The notes beneath the pieces are model-generated. The model made no database searches and had not been told where the DNA came from. It worked only from the letters and a program-made list of their open reading frames with translations. The translations under genes and the position numbers were made by a program. From Devosia enhydra (GTDB lineage Bacteria; Pseudomonadota; Alphaproteobacteria; Rhizobiales; Devosiaceae): a stretch of DNA of 64,000 nucleotides. The stretch lies in NCBI RefSeq assembly GCF_900119845.1, contig NZ_FPKU01000001.1, positions 777,528 through 841,527 of the forward strand. The letters run 5' to 3'. Positions 8,645-16,362 of this stretch are shown one piece after another; positions within the stretch are counted from its first letter, which is position 1; each line of letters begins with the position of its first letter.

Positions 8645-9787
8645 TCAGCTGCCGGCCGCCTGAGGCTGATCGGGGCCTGCCGCATTCTCCGGCTTGAGTA
8701 GCCGGAACCGGATGTAGTTCCAATAGGCCAGCGTCGTCAATGTCACCGGCACGTAGGTAAATCCGCGACGGATGAAGAAAAGTGCAATGGATACGGCCGT
8801 TTCCGCCGACATCAGACCCTTGCCCATGGCAGAGGTGAACGCCGAAGGCACGATGTGGCGATAAAGGATGTCAGGGTCGATGTCATACTGGCGCGCCTTC
8901 ACGGCGAAGGCGCGCTTGGAGGTCGAATAGTCCCTAAGCTCTGCCATCCCCATGTCGCCATGAAGCTCGACTTCGGACCCGAGGCCCCAGACTTCTGGCG
9001 GCGTCAGGCGGTCCTTGCCGATGGTGCGGAACATCTCGATGAGATCGACGAAGGTGGTGTAATTGGCATTCCAGCAATCATCGCTCTTGGCGCCGTGCGA
9101 CAGGATCAGCACATCGGCCCGCTCGAGCTTCTCGCGCATCCGCTCATAGTCGCCGGCCGAGAAATCGACGCCGGACTTGGCGGTCTCGACAATACCCCCG
9201 AGGCGTTCGAGCCGCGATTTCATCGCCGATCCGAACGCGCCCGAAGCGCCGGTGATCACGAAGCGGCGCCCCTCGATCTGGCAGCCCTTGGCGAAGATGA
9301 CGTCGAAGATGTTGATGAACGAGGAATAGAAGGCGTTGGGAAAGATGTGGTGCATGGCGTGGTAGGACTTGCCTACCCACCACAGGCCGAAACGGCCGCT
9401 GACCCGATCCATCTGCATGTGGTTGAAATCCATGCCTTCTTCCCACACCACCCAGATGACCATGATGGTGCGGATGACAGCTACTGCCGCGACCGGCTCC
9501 CACGGCATGACGAAAAAGAACAACAGCGTGCCCAGCATCGAGGTGCCGTATTCGGGCAGCACATGCAGCCAGATATTCTGCATCCGATAGGCCGGATCGA
9601 TCTTCATCTCCGGCGTCAGGAACTTGTGGTGCACCCAATGCCAGCGGCTGAAGGTACGCAACAGCCTGTTGGGCGAGTGCTGCCAGCGGTGCAGCAGATA
9701 ATGCAGCCCGTCGAACAGCAAGGTGGAGGCGAGAAAAACCACCGCTGCCTGAACGATGAAGACGCCGATCTGCCAGACTAATTCCAT
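8645..9787 (-). CDS. Bifunctional fatty acid hydroxylase (sterol desaturase-type) / short-chain dehydrogenase fusion
   Basis: The N-terminal half (about 1-170) is a membrane di-iron hydroxylase of the sterol desaturase superfamily. It has three histidine boxes: HYLLH (29-33), HWVHH (50-54) and HAMHH (143-147), set between hydrophobic helices. The C-terminal half (about 172-360) is an SDR domain with nucleotide motif TGASGAFG (179-186) and catalytic YSTSK (287-291), ending in a hydrophobic segment near 345-360. The two activities could hydroxylate and then oxidise one lipid substrate. A GGAG site sits 8 bases before the ATG. It is the first gene of the leftward cluster with the UGT80-like transferase. 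Such fusions are known by name in databases, but I know of no settled substrate. Confidence 0.85.
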   Translation of the reverse strand: MELVWQIGVFIVQAAVVFLASTLLFDGLHYLLHRWQHSPNRLLRTFSRWHWVHHKFLTPEMKIDPAYRMQNIWLHVLPEYGTSMLGTLLFFFVMPWEPVAAVAVIRTIMVIWVVWEEGMDFNHMQMDRVSGRFGLWWVGKSYHAMHHIFPNAFYSSFINIFDVIFAKGCQIEGRRFVITGASGAFGSAMKSRLERLGGIVETAKSGVDFSAGDYERMREKLERADVLILSHGAKSDDCWNANYTTFVDLIEMFRTIGKDRLTPPEVWGLGSEVELHGDMGMAELRDYSTSKRAFAVKARQYDIDPDILYRHIVPSAFTSAMGKGLMSAETAVSIALFFIRRGFTYVPVTLTTLAYWNYIRFRLLKPENAAGPDQPQAAGS

Positions 9788-9813
9788 GCTTAAACTCCGT
9801 AGACCTCCGCATC

Positions 9814-10986
9814 CTAACGATCCTGAGGCGGAATGTCTCCTTTTCGGAACGGTGTATAGCGGGCCAGCACGTCCTGGCTCTCTTCCACCGCCTCGCGTTC
9901 CTGCTCGAGAAACCGTGCAACGGCCTGTCGCAGGCCCTTGTGGCCGATCCAGTGCGCCGAGCGCGTCGTGGCGGGGCCGTAGCCGCGCGCCAGCTTATGT
10001 TCGCCCTGCGCACCGGCTTCGATTCGGGACAGGCCGTGCGACAGTGCGAAGTCGATGGCCTGATAGTAGCAGAGTTCGAAGTGGAGAAAAGCTATGCTCC
10101 GTGTCGCACCCCAGTACCGGCCGTAAAGCGCGTCCTTTCCGATCAGGCTCAGGGTCCCGGCAACGGGCTCGTCTCCCTCATAGGCAAACATCAGCAGAAC
10201 CCTGTCGGCCATGGCAGCCGACAGCATCGAGAAGAACGCCCGGTTGAGGTAGGGTCGTCCCCATTTCCGGCTGCCGGTATCGATGTAGAAGTCGTAGAAC
10301 CGGTCCCACACCGCTTCGGTCAGGTCCGCGCCCGTGAGCCAGCGGATGGTCAGGCCCTCGGTGGCCTCGCGCCGTTCCCGCCGCAACTGCTTGCGATGGC
10401 GCGACGAGAGCGAGCCGAGAAAGCCCTCGAAGTTTCCATAGCCGGCATCGTGCCAGTGGAACTGGGTATCGGTGCGCAGGAGCCAGCCGGCACGCTCGGC
10501 CAGATCGGCCTCGTCCTCCGTCATGAACGTCGCATGCGCCGAGGAAATGCCGTTGCGGTCGGCAAGACCCGCCACCGCCTGCATGAGTGCCGCCTTGCCA
10601 GCCTCGGTTTTTGCAAGGAATCGCGGGCCGGTTACCGGGGTAAAGGGCACGCAGATCTGCATCTTGGGGTAATAGCTACCCCCGGCGCGCTCGAAGGCGT
10701 CGGCCCATCCATGATCGAAGACATATTCACCCTGGGAATGGCTCTTGAGGTAGAGCGGCGCGATGCCGGCAATGGTCTTGTCCTCGCCGCGCAACACGAT
10801 GTGCTGCGGCTGCCACCCGGTCTCCACCGAGGGACTCCCGGACGCCTCGAGGGCCGCAAAGAACGCGTGATCGAGAAAAGGATTGTCGGGGCGTCCCGCG
10901 TCTCCGGGCAAAAGCCCGTTCCAGCTCCCGGCGTCGATCGCGCCGACGCCGTCGACGATATCGAGCGTAAAGGTCGTTTCACTCAC
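9814..10986 (-). CDS. DUF482/FemAB-like GNAT-fold acyltransferase (peptidogalycan biosynthesis family)
   Basis: This is a 390-residue protein of the DUF482 family, which has a FemAB-like double GNAT fold. Recognisable segments are NPFLDHAFFAALEASGS near the N-terminus, the aromatic YPKMQICVPFTPVTGPR, the central RKQLRRERR and the C-terminal FELCYYQAIDFALSHGL with GAQGEHKLARGY. I place the start at the GTG at 10986, which overlaps the GDPD stop codon as GTGA; the open frame further upstream lies inside the GDPD gene. The family is usually annotated as N-acetyltransferase-like or peptidogalycan biosynthesis; the true substrate is not known. Confidence 0.85.
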   Translation of the reverse strand: MSETTFTLDIVDGVGAIDAGSWNGLLPGDAGRPDNPFLDHAFFAALEASGSPSVETGWQPQHIVLRGEDKTIAGIAPLYLKSHSQGEYVFDHGWADAFERAGGSYYPKMQICVPFTPVTGPRFLAKTEAGKAALMQAVAGLADRNGISSAHATFMTEDEADLAERAGWLLRTDTQFHWHDAGYGNFEGFLGSLSSRHRKQLRRERREATEGLTIRWLTGADLTEAVWDRFYDFYIDTGSRKWGRPYLNRAFFSMLSAAMADRVLLMFAYEGDEPVAGTLSLIGKDALYGRYWGATRSIAFLHFELCYYQAIDFALSHGLSRIEAGAQGEHKLARGYGPATTRSAHWIGHKGLRQAVARFLEQEREAVEESQDVLARYTPFRKGDIPPQDR

Positions 10987-11735
10987 TCGGGCGTGAACCC
11001 CTCGAAGACGATCTGGTCCGAAGCGCTCTGCGCATCTCGTGCTTCTACGCGGCTGCGGATGGTCCAGACCGTAACCGGCTTGCCCAGACTGCGGAACAAA
11101 CGGATGGCGGGCAGGTCCAGCGCATCCTTGCTGGCGGAGATGAAATCGAAGCGCGTCCACGGCCAATGGAGAAGATGGCGGAGGAAGCGCCTGCGAGATG
11201 GCGAAAGATGGGCAGTGTCCTCATCGGACCCGTCATACAGCTCGGTGATGATGCCACGCGGACCCATGAAGCCGAAGCGAGAGACCAGCGCAACCAGCGC
11301 CGGATCAAAGGATTCAAGAGCGATCGGGCCGGCATAACCGGAGGCCTGGTCGGCGACGGTCTTGGCCAGCATGCCCGTCGCGGCCCCCGACTGCTGCTTC
11401 AGTTCGACCTGCAGCAGCACCCGTCCCCGGACCTGGTCGAGCAGTTGGTGAAAGCGCTGCGGCGTGTCTGCCGAACTGCTGCCGAGAAGCGGGATGGCGC
11501 AGAGCTCGTCGGCGGTCAGGTCGATGACCCGCCCCCTGCGCCCCGTCAGGCGATCGAGCGTTGCGTCATGGAACACCACCGGCACGCCATCGCGCGTCAG
11601 TTGCAGGTCGCATTCGATGGCATAGCCGGCGGCGACGGCGCGCTCGAAAGCCGTGCGCGAGTTCTCGATGATGCCGGCCGCCCGATCATGCAGGCCGCGA
11701 TGGGCGATCGGCGTGTCGAATACGGGCCGGGGCAT
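10983..11735 (-). CDS. Glycerophosphodiester phosphodiesterase family protein
   Basis: GDPD enzymes hydrolyse deacylated phospholipid diesters to glycerol-3-phosphate and an alcohol. This 250-residue protein has the catalytic start AHRGLHD, the metal-binding ENSRTAFERAVAAG, then the EcDlqlTrDg-like element ECDLQLTRDGVPVVFHD and DRLTGRRG. No signal peptide is seen, so it is probably cytosolic. The C-terminal VTVWTIRSR fits the family's closing strand. It overlaps the following DUF482 gene by four bases and lies in the leftward run from DUF3572. Confidence 0.92.
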   Translation of the reverse strand: MPRPVFDTPIAHRGLHDRAAGIIENSRTAFERAVAAGYAIECDLQLTRDGVPVVFHDATLDRLTGRRGRVIDLTADELCAIPLLGSSSADTPQRFHQLLDQVRGRVLLQVELKQQSGAATGMLAKTVADQASGYAGPIALESFDPALVALVSRFGFMGPRGIITELYDGSDEDTAHLSPSRRRFLRHLLHWPWTRFDFISASKDALDLPAIRLFRSLGKPVTVWTIRSRVEARDAQSASDQIVFEGFTPE

Positions 11736-11774
11736 GCTGGAACTCGCGTGAGATGGATGGGGTCAGGCCCTGGC

Positions 11775-12233
11775 CTATACCTCTACGATCGCCTCGATTT
11801 CCACGGCTGCGCCGAGCGGCAGCGCCGCGACACCGAAGGCAGACCGCGCATGCCGTCCCTTGTCGCCCAGAACCCCGATGATGAGGTTCGAACCGCCATT
11901 GGCCACAAGGTGCTGTTCGTTGAATTCGGGGGCCGAGCAGACGAAAACCGAGAGCTTCAACACCCGCTTGATCGCTTCGAGATCGATGCCTGCGGAGTGG
12001 ACGATCTGCGCCAGCACATTGAGCGCCGCCAGCTCTGCCGCATTGCCACCCTGCACCACGTTCATCGTGTCACCCAGCCGACCGGTCACGACGCCCGCAT
12101 CGCTGGCCGAAATCTGGCCGGAAACGTAAAGGATATTGCCCGAGCGGGTGACCGGCACGTAGCTCGCGACAGGCGCGCGCGGGGTGGGCAGCTCATATCC
12201 ATACTGGCGGAGGCGGTCGAGGGCTGTGGTCAT
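11775..12233 (-). CDS. RidA family (YjgF/YER057c/UK114) protein
   Basis: RidA-type proteins deaminate reactive enamine/imine intermediates of amino acid metabolism, or act in related degradative steps. This 152-residue member has the typical beta strand SGNILYVSGQIS, the middle VLKLSVFVCSAPEFNEQHLV and the end GHARSAFGVAALPLGAAVEIEAIV, where the Arg in HARSA corresponds to the carboxylate-binding Arg of active RidA. It belongs to the longer subgroup of about 150 residues. Its ATG overlaps the dinB stop as ATGA. Confidence 0.92.
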   Translation of the reverse strand: MTTALDRLRQYGYELPTPRAPVASYVPVTRSGNILYVSGQISASDAGVVTGRLGDTMNVVQGGNAAELAALNVLAQIVHSAGIDLEAIKRVLKLSVFVCSAPEFNEQHLVANGGSNLIIGVLGDKGRHARSAFGVAALPLGAAVEIEAIVEV

Positions 12234-13555
12234 CGAGGTGTCCCTTTTGGTTCATCGTCTTTGTCGAGCGGCGGCCGGCTGGGGCGGCGCCCGTAGAGCT
12301 TGCCGCGCACGAGGGCCTCGCGGCCGAATCGTTCGCGTACCCTGTCCATAGCGCGTTCAGCCGCGGCGCGTCTTGCGATCCCGGGGTCGAGGAGGTCTGC
12401 GGGATCGTCGGCTTCGGCGCGTGTGAGCCCGCTGACGCCGATGCCGATGAGCCTGAACGGCGTGCCGTCCACCTCGCGCGCCAGCAGCTGCAGTCCGGCT
12501 TGATAGAGCGTGCCGGCCAGCTGCGTGCCGATCATCAGGTGGCGGGCCCGTGTCCGCAAGCGGAAATCCGCCGTCTTGAGCTTGAGCGTCACCGTGTCGC
12601 CTGCCAGCTGCTTGGTCTTGAGCCGCTCGGACAGGCGCTCGCAGAGCGCGAGCAGCTCGGTCGACAGGGCTTCGAAATCGGCAAGATCGGCGTTGAACGT
12701 GCTTTCGGACGAGACGGTCTTCATCTCATGGTCGGTCTCGACGGCACGGGCATCCTCGCCCAGCGCCAGCCGGCTCAGCCTCAGTCCCGTCTCGCCATAG
12801 AGCCGGATAAGGTCGTGCTGCGGGCGGGCCTGGATGTCGGCGAGGGTGTGGAAACCGTCGCGCCGCAATTTTTCGGCAAACACCTTGCCGACCCCGAAGA
12901 TGATGTCGACCTGCTGCCGAGCCAGGAAGCCTACCGTCTCCGCCCTGCCGATCAGCGCAAAGCCGCGCGGCTTGTCGAGGTCCGAGGCGATCTTGGCGAG
13001 GAACTTGTTGTGCGAGAGCCCGACGGAAACCGTGATGCCCAGATCGCGCTCGATCTCGCGGGAGAGGCGTGACAGCACCTGCGCCGGCGGCGCCTTGTGC
13101 AATTGCTGGGTGCCGGAAAGATCGAGAAACGCCTCGTCGATCGAGAGCGGCTGCACCGAAGGGGTCAGTGCGTCCATGCGGGCGCGGATCTGCCGGCTGA
13201 CGCCGACATATTTGGCCATGTCGGGCTTTATCACCGTGGCCTGCGGGCACAATTCGCGCGCCTTGAACATCGGCATGGCCGAGCGCACACCATATTGCCG
13301 GGCGATGTAGCAACAGGTCGAGACCACCCCGCGCACCCCGCCGCCGATGATCAGCGGCTTGTCCCGAAGGCTCGGGTCATCGCGCTTTTCGATCGACGCG
13401 TAAAAGGCATCGCAGTCGATATGCGCAATCGCGAGCGCGTCGAGTTCGGAGTGGACGAGCAGGCGCGGCGACCCGCATTCCGGGCAGCGCGGGGGAGGGG
13501 TCTCGCGCCTGCCCCAGCGATCGCAATCCCGGCAGAGAAAATGCAGGTCGGCCAT
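12230..13555 (-). CDS. dinB: DNA polymerase IV (Y-family) with N-terminal zinc-finger-like extension
   Basis: DinB is an error-prone translesion polymerase. The 441-residue protein has the Y-family catalytic block AHIDCDAFYASIEKRDDP, the Tyr/Arg element YIARQYGVRSAMP and SIDEAFLDLSG with the second pair of metal-binding acidic residues. Helix-hairpin-helix elements lie near GVGKVFAEKLRRDGFHT, and a little-finger domain follows. In front of the polymerase is a 35-residue extension with CxxC pairs at Cys8/Cys11 and Cys24/Cys27, a likely zinc ribbon. It overlaps ridA by four bases. No LexA-like operator was recognised upstream. Confidence 0.93.
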   Translation of the reverse strand: MADLHFLCRDCDRWGRRETPPPRCPECGSPRLLVHSELDALAIAHIDCDAFYASIEKRDDPSLRDKPLIIGGGVRGVVSTCCYIARQYGVRSAMPMFKARELCPQATVIKPDMAKYVGVSRQIRARMDALTPSVQPLSIDEAFLDLSGTQQLHKAPPAQVLSRLSREIERDLGITVSVGLSHNKFLAKIASDLDKPRGFALIGRAETVGFLARQQVDIIFGVGKVFAEKLRRDGFHTLADIQARPQHDLIRLYGETGLRLSRLALGEDARAVETDHEMKTVSSESTFNADLADFEALSTELLALCERLSERLKTKQLAGDTVTLKLKTADFRLRTRARHLMIGTQLAGTLYQAGLQLLAREVDGTPFRLIGIGVSGLTRAEADDPADLLDPGIARRAAAERAMDRVRERFGREALVRGKLYGRRPSRPPLDKDDEPKGTPR

Positions 13556-13558
13556 CGT

Positions 13559-13840
13559 TCAGGACTGCGGGTTGAGCCGCTGCCAGACGGCCATGAAGCG
13601 TTCCGGCGCAATGCCGGCGTTCGAGCAGAGCGCCAGCAGCAGCGGTTCGTTGCGGGCGAAATGGTCGATGAGCCCGCTCGCCAGAGCGGGCGTTCCGCGC
13701 GCAGCCATCAGGGACCGTCCGTCATATCCGGTCTCGGCCATGAAGGCGGCGAGCGCCTCGGGATTTTCGGCGAGGTAGCCAAGGCACAGCTCACCAAGTT
13801 GTGTCGTGGCCGGCACTGCCGATTGTTCGCGGATAGGCAT
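13559..13840 (-). CDS. DUF3572 family protein
   Basis: This 93-residue, probably all-helical protein matches the DUF3572 pattern. It has an LGELCLGYLAENPEALAAFM-type first half, then GYDGRSLMAARGTPALASGLIDHF and a closing LLLALCSNAGIAPERFMAVW. The family occurs next to divK in many alphaproteobacteria and has no assigned function. A GAGG site precedes the ATG. It is transcribed away from divK and is the first gene of the leftward run that continues into dinB, with its stop 3 bases before the dinB start. Confidence 0.85.
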   Translation of the reverse strand: MPIREQSAVPATTQLGELCLGYLAENPEALAAFMAETGYDGRSLMAARGTPALASGLIDHFARNEPLLLALCSNAGIAPERFMAVWQRLNPQS

Positions 13841-13931
13841 CCCAGTGTCCTCGGGCAGCGTTCGTCATTGATGTTAAACCCTTCATCGGGCAGAACACAG
13901 GGGGCTGCGCTGGCCCGACAGGGGAATCGCC

Positions 13932-14321
13932 ATGTCCGACAGGACGCGTCCGAAGACGGTGATGATCGTCGAGGACAACGAGCTCAACATGAAGCTGTTC
14001 AATGACCTGCTGGAGTCGCAGGGCTATATGGTGATCCAGACCCGAAACGGCATGGAAGCGCTTGAGCTGGCGCGTGCGCATCACCCCGACCTGATCCTGA
14101 TGGATATCCAGCTGCCCGAGGTTTCGGGCCTCGTCGTCACCAAATGGCTCAAGGAAGACGACGAACTTGCGGCCATTCCGGTCATCGCCGTCACCGCCTT
14201 CGCGATGAAGGGTGACGAGGAGCGCATACTGGCCGGCGGCTGCGAGGGCTACATCTCCAAGCCCATCTCCGTGCCTCACTTTTTGGAAACCATTGCCCGC
14301 TACATTGGCCCTGCACGATAG
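13932..14321 (+). CDS. divK: Single-domain response regulator DivK
   Basis: DivK is a stand-alone receiver domain that tunes the DivJ/PleC kinases and, through DivL-CckA, the activity of CtrA. The 129-residue protein is one CheY-like domain. The acidic pair is in [20 protein letters not shown], the phospho-accepting Asp in [14 protein letters not shown], the switch Thr in VIAVTAFAM and the conserved Lys in GYISKPIS. There is no output domain. A GGGGAA site precedes the ATG, and a TTAAACC half-site resembling half of a CtrA box lies about 55 bases upstream. Placement directly before pleD is the classical alphaproteobacterial arrangement. Confidence 0.96.
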   Translation: MSDRTRPKTVMIVEDNELNMKLFNDLLESQGYMVIQTRNGMEALELARAHHPDLILMDIQLPEVSGLVVTKWLKEDDELAAIPVIAVTAFAMKGDEERILAGGCEGYISKPISVPHFLETIARYIGPAR

Positions 14322-14373
14322 CCGGGGGCTTCTCCCCGGCTGATCCATCAGGACAGTGCGGGGGCAAGGATTC

Positions 14374-15744
14374 GTGACGGCTCGGGTGCTGATCGTTGAC
14401 GACGTCCCGGCCAATATCAGGTTGCTCGAAGCCCGCCTGTCCGCCGAATATTTCGACGTTCGCGCCGCCACCTCCGGCCCCGCCGCCCTCGATCTCTGCT
14501 TTGCCGGTGGCGTCGATGTGGTGCTGCTCGATGTCATGATGCCGGGCATGGACGGCTTTGAGGTCTGCCGCCGGCTCAAGGCCGATCCGCGCACCCAGCA
14601 CGTTCCCGTCCTGATGATCACTGCGCTGGACCAGCAGAGCGATCGCGTGCGCGGCCTGCAAGTGGGCGCCGACGATTTCATCAGCAAGCCGGTCGATGAT
14701 CTCCAGCTGCTTGCCCGCGTGCGCTCTCTGTCCCGCCTCAAGCTCCTGACCGACGAGTTGCGGGCCCGCGCGCGCACCGGTGGTGACATTGCCGCCGACG
14801 ATATCATGCCGGCCGCGGAATCAATGACGCCCGACAATGCCCGCATCCTGCTTGTCGATCCCGACCTGCGCTCGGCCCGCCGCACCATCGAGCAGCTTGG
14901 CGCGCGCCACGATGTCGAGATGCTGTCCGAGCCCGAGGAGGTTCCTGCGCGGATCGCGGGTGGCGAGTTCGAGCTCGTCATCGTCAGCATGGCACTTGGC
15001 GACCACGACCCGCTGAGGGTGGCCTCGCAACTGCGCACCATGGAACAGGCGCGAACCCTGCCCATCCTCCTCGTTGCCGAGGAGGCCGACCGGGCCCGGG
15101 TCATGCGCGGGCTCGACCTCGGCATCAACGACTTCATCCTGCGTCCGGTGGAAAAGAGCGAACTTCTGGCTCGCGTCGCCACGCAGGTGCGCCGGCACAG
15201 ATACGCCCAGGCGCTGCGGGACAATCTCTCCAATACCCTCGCGCTCGCCATCACCGACCAGCTCACCGGCCTCTACAACCGCCGCTATTTCGACCGCCAC
15301 CTGACCCTGATGATGGAAAAGGCGCGCGAGCAGGACCGCGATATGGCGGTGATGCTGATCGACATGGACTACTTCAAGACCGTCAACGACACCCATGGTC
15401 ATGATGTCGGCGATGCCGTGCTGCGCGAATTCGCATTGCGGCTGCGGCGCAATATCCGCGGCGTCGACTTGCCCTGCCGGTTGGGCGGCGAGGAATTCGT
15501 CGTGCTGATGCCCGATATCGACCTGCGCAATGCCGAGGGTGTTGCAGAACGCGTGCGTTCGGCGGTTGCCGACCGGCCTTTTGCCGGCGAGGACGCGCGC
15601 AGCTTCGGGCTCACCGTATCGGTGGGGGTGGCGCTCAACGAGCTGGCGGACGATACCCCCGACTCGCTGCTCAAGCGCGCCGATGTCGCGCTCTATCGCG
15701 CCAAGCGGGAGGGGCGGAACCGGGTGATCTTCGACGCCGCTTGA
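14374..15744 (+). CDS. pleD: PleD: response regulator diguanylate cyclase (REC-REC-GGDEF)
   Basis: PleD makes c-di-GMP on phosphorylation and drives polar differentiation. REC1 has its phosphoacceptor Asp at residue 53. REC2 (about 155-275) is degenerate: the acceptor position in LVIVSMALG is Ser205, so it serves as a dimerisation adaptor. The GGDEF domain has the active motif GGEEF (371-375) and an inhibitory I-site RxxD (Arg362/Asp365) five residues before it, so product inhibition is expected. I chose the GTG at 14374 because it gives the usual TARVLIVDD N-terminus; an in-frame GTG also exists at 14356. It follows divK by about 50 bases and is probably co-transcribed. Confidence 0.96.
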   Translation: MTARVLIVDDVPANIRLLEARLSAEYFDVRAATSGPAALDLCFAGGVDVVLLDVMMPGMDGFEVCRRLKADPRTQHVPVLMITALDQQSDRVRGLQVGADDFISKPVDDLQLLARVRSLSRLKLLTDELRARARTGGDIAADDIMPAAESMTPDNARILLVDPDLRSARRTIEQLGARHDVEMLSEPEEVPARIAGGEFELVIVSMALGDHDPLRVASQLRTMEQARTLPILLVAEEADRARVMRGLDLGINDFILRPVEKSELLARVATQVRRHRYAQALRDNLSNTLALAITDQLTGLYNRRYFDRHLTLMMEKAREQDRDMAVMLIDMDYFKTVNDTHGHDVGDAVLREFALRLRRNIRGVDLPCRLGGEEFVVLMPDIDLRNAEGVAERVRSAVADRPFAGEDARSFGLTVSVGVALNELADDTPDSLLKRADVALYRAKREGRNRVIFDAA

Positions 15745-15799
15745 GGCGTGGAAAAAACCGGGCGACCCGATCCTGTCTCGGCATTAGCCGGCGGTAAGG

Positions 15800-15814
15800 T
15801 TAACGTTTCATTAT
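15800..15814. promoter_or_regulatory. Near-consensus CtrA-like box
   Basis: TTAA, seven bases, then TTAT matches the CtrA consensus TTAA-N7-TTAA with one mismatch. It lies 56 bases after pleD and upstream of the candidate structured RNA. TTAA is rare in this GC-rich sequence. No clear -10 element at the right spacing was found, so the role is uncertain. Confidence 0.3.
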
Positions 15815-15901
15815 ATTGGCGGGCCAGGGTTGATGCCGGGCCTGAAAAGAGTACCTTCGCGCTCAAGGAGACGCGGCCGACGCGCCGAGCCTCCGCTGCA
15901 T

Positions 15902-16072
15902 TCCCTACGGTCAACCTCAGGTCCGCCGCAACTCCTGGGTCCGTAGGGAGGCTGGTCCGGCAAGGCTAGAGTGGCCTCTTCGACACGCCGAGCCGGACCA
16001 GCCACTCCGATCCGCAATCGCCCATCACGCGATCGCAGCAAAAAGCCCCGCATCGATGATGCGGGGCTTTTT
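15902..16072 (+). ncRNA. Candidate structured non-coding RNA between pleD and rpmG
   Basis: The 351-base gap between pleD and rpmG has no convincing gene. Its right half contains consecutive hairpins. The first has a perfect 9-bp stem (15902-15910 with 15941-15949), extended by an inner stem (15916-15921 with 15934-15939). The second is a perfect 11-bp stem (15950-15960 with 15993-16003) starting at the very next base. A short ATCGC/GCGAT hairpin follows near 16017-16033, and then a terminator ends at 16072. This architecture fits a small RNA of about 170-250 nt. I could not match it to 6S, tmRNA, SRP or RNase P RNA. The 5' end and the strand are uncertain, and 15745-15901 shows nothing else apart from the CtrA-like box. 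Confidence 0.45.
16040..16072. terminator. Strong bidirectional terminator hairpin
   Basis: A perfect 15-bp stem, AAAAAGCCCCGCATC paired with GATGCGGGGCTTTTT, closes a 3-base loop (16055-16057). The terminal A/T runs allow function in both directions: for leftward rpmG, which stops at 16096, and for rightward pleD or the candidate RNA. Confidence 0.85.
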
Positions 16073-16095
16073 CATTCAGATCTGGAAGCGATCAC

Positions 16096-16263
16096 TTATT
16101 TGATCTTGGCTTCCTTGAAGTCGACATGCTTGCGCACCACCGGATCATACTTCTTGAACGTAAGCTTCTCGGTCTGGGTGCGCGAGTTCTTCTTGGTGAC
16201 GTAGAAAAATCCGGTGTCGGCCGTTGAGACGAGACGGATCTTGATCGTGTTGGTCTTGGCCAT
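16096..16263 (-). CDS. rpmG: 50S ribosomal protein L33
   Basis: This is the 55-residue L33 protein of the large ribosomal subunit. The start [20 protein letters not shown] and the end [17 protein letters not shown] are the standard alphaproteobacterial sequence. It is a cysteine-free, zinc-independent L33. The ATG has an AGGAT site, which rules out the longer upstream frame. A strong terminator follows 23 bases after the stop. Its position downstream of pleD is a conserved neighbourhood. Confidence 0.97.
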   Translation of the reverse strand: MAKTNTIKIRLVSTADTGFFYVTKKNSRTQTEKLTFKKYDPVVRKHVDFKEAKIK

Positions 16264-16362
16264 CGTGTTATCCTTGAAACACCGAGCCGCGCGGCAGGCG
16301 CGCGGCAATCAATTCGGGCGCAAACTACGGATTTCCGGCCCGAAGTCAAGCGCGACAGAGGG

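Noticed and set aside
13874-13880. TTAAACC half-site before divK
   Set aside because: The second half of a CtrA box is missing at the right spacing, so I do not call it a site.
15748-15969. Small rightward open frame after pleD (73 codons)
   Set aside because: There is no ribosome site and no homologous pattern, and it overlaps the stems of the candidate structured RNA.
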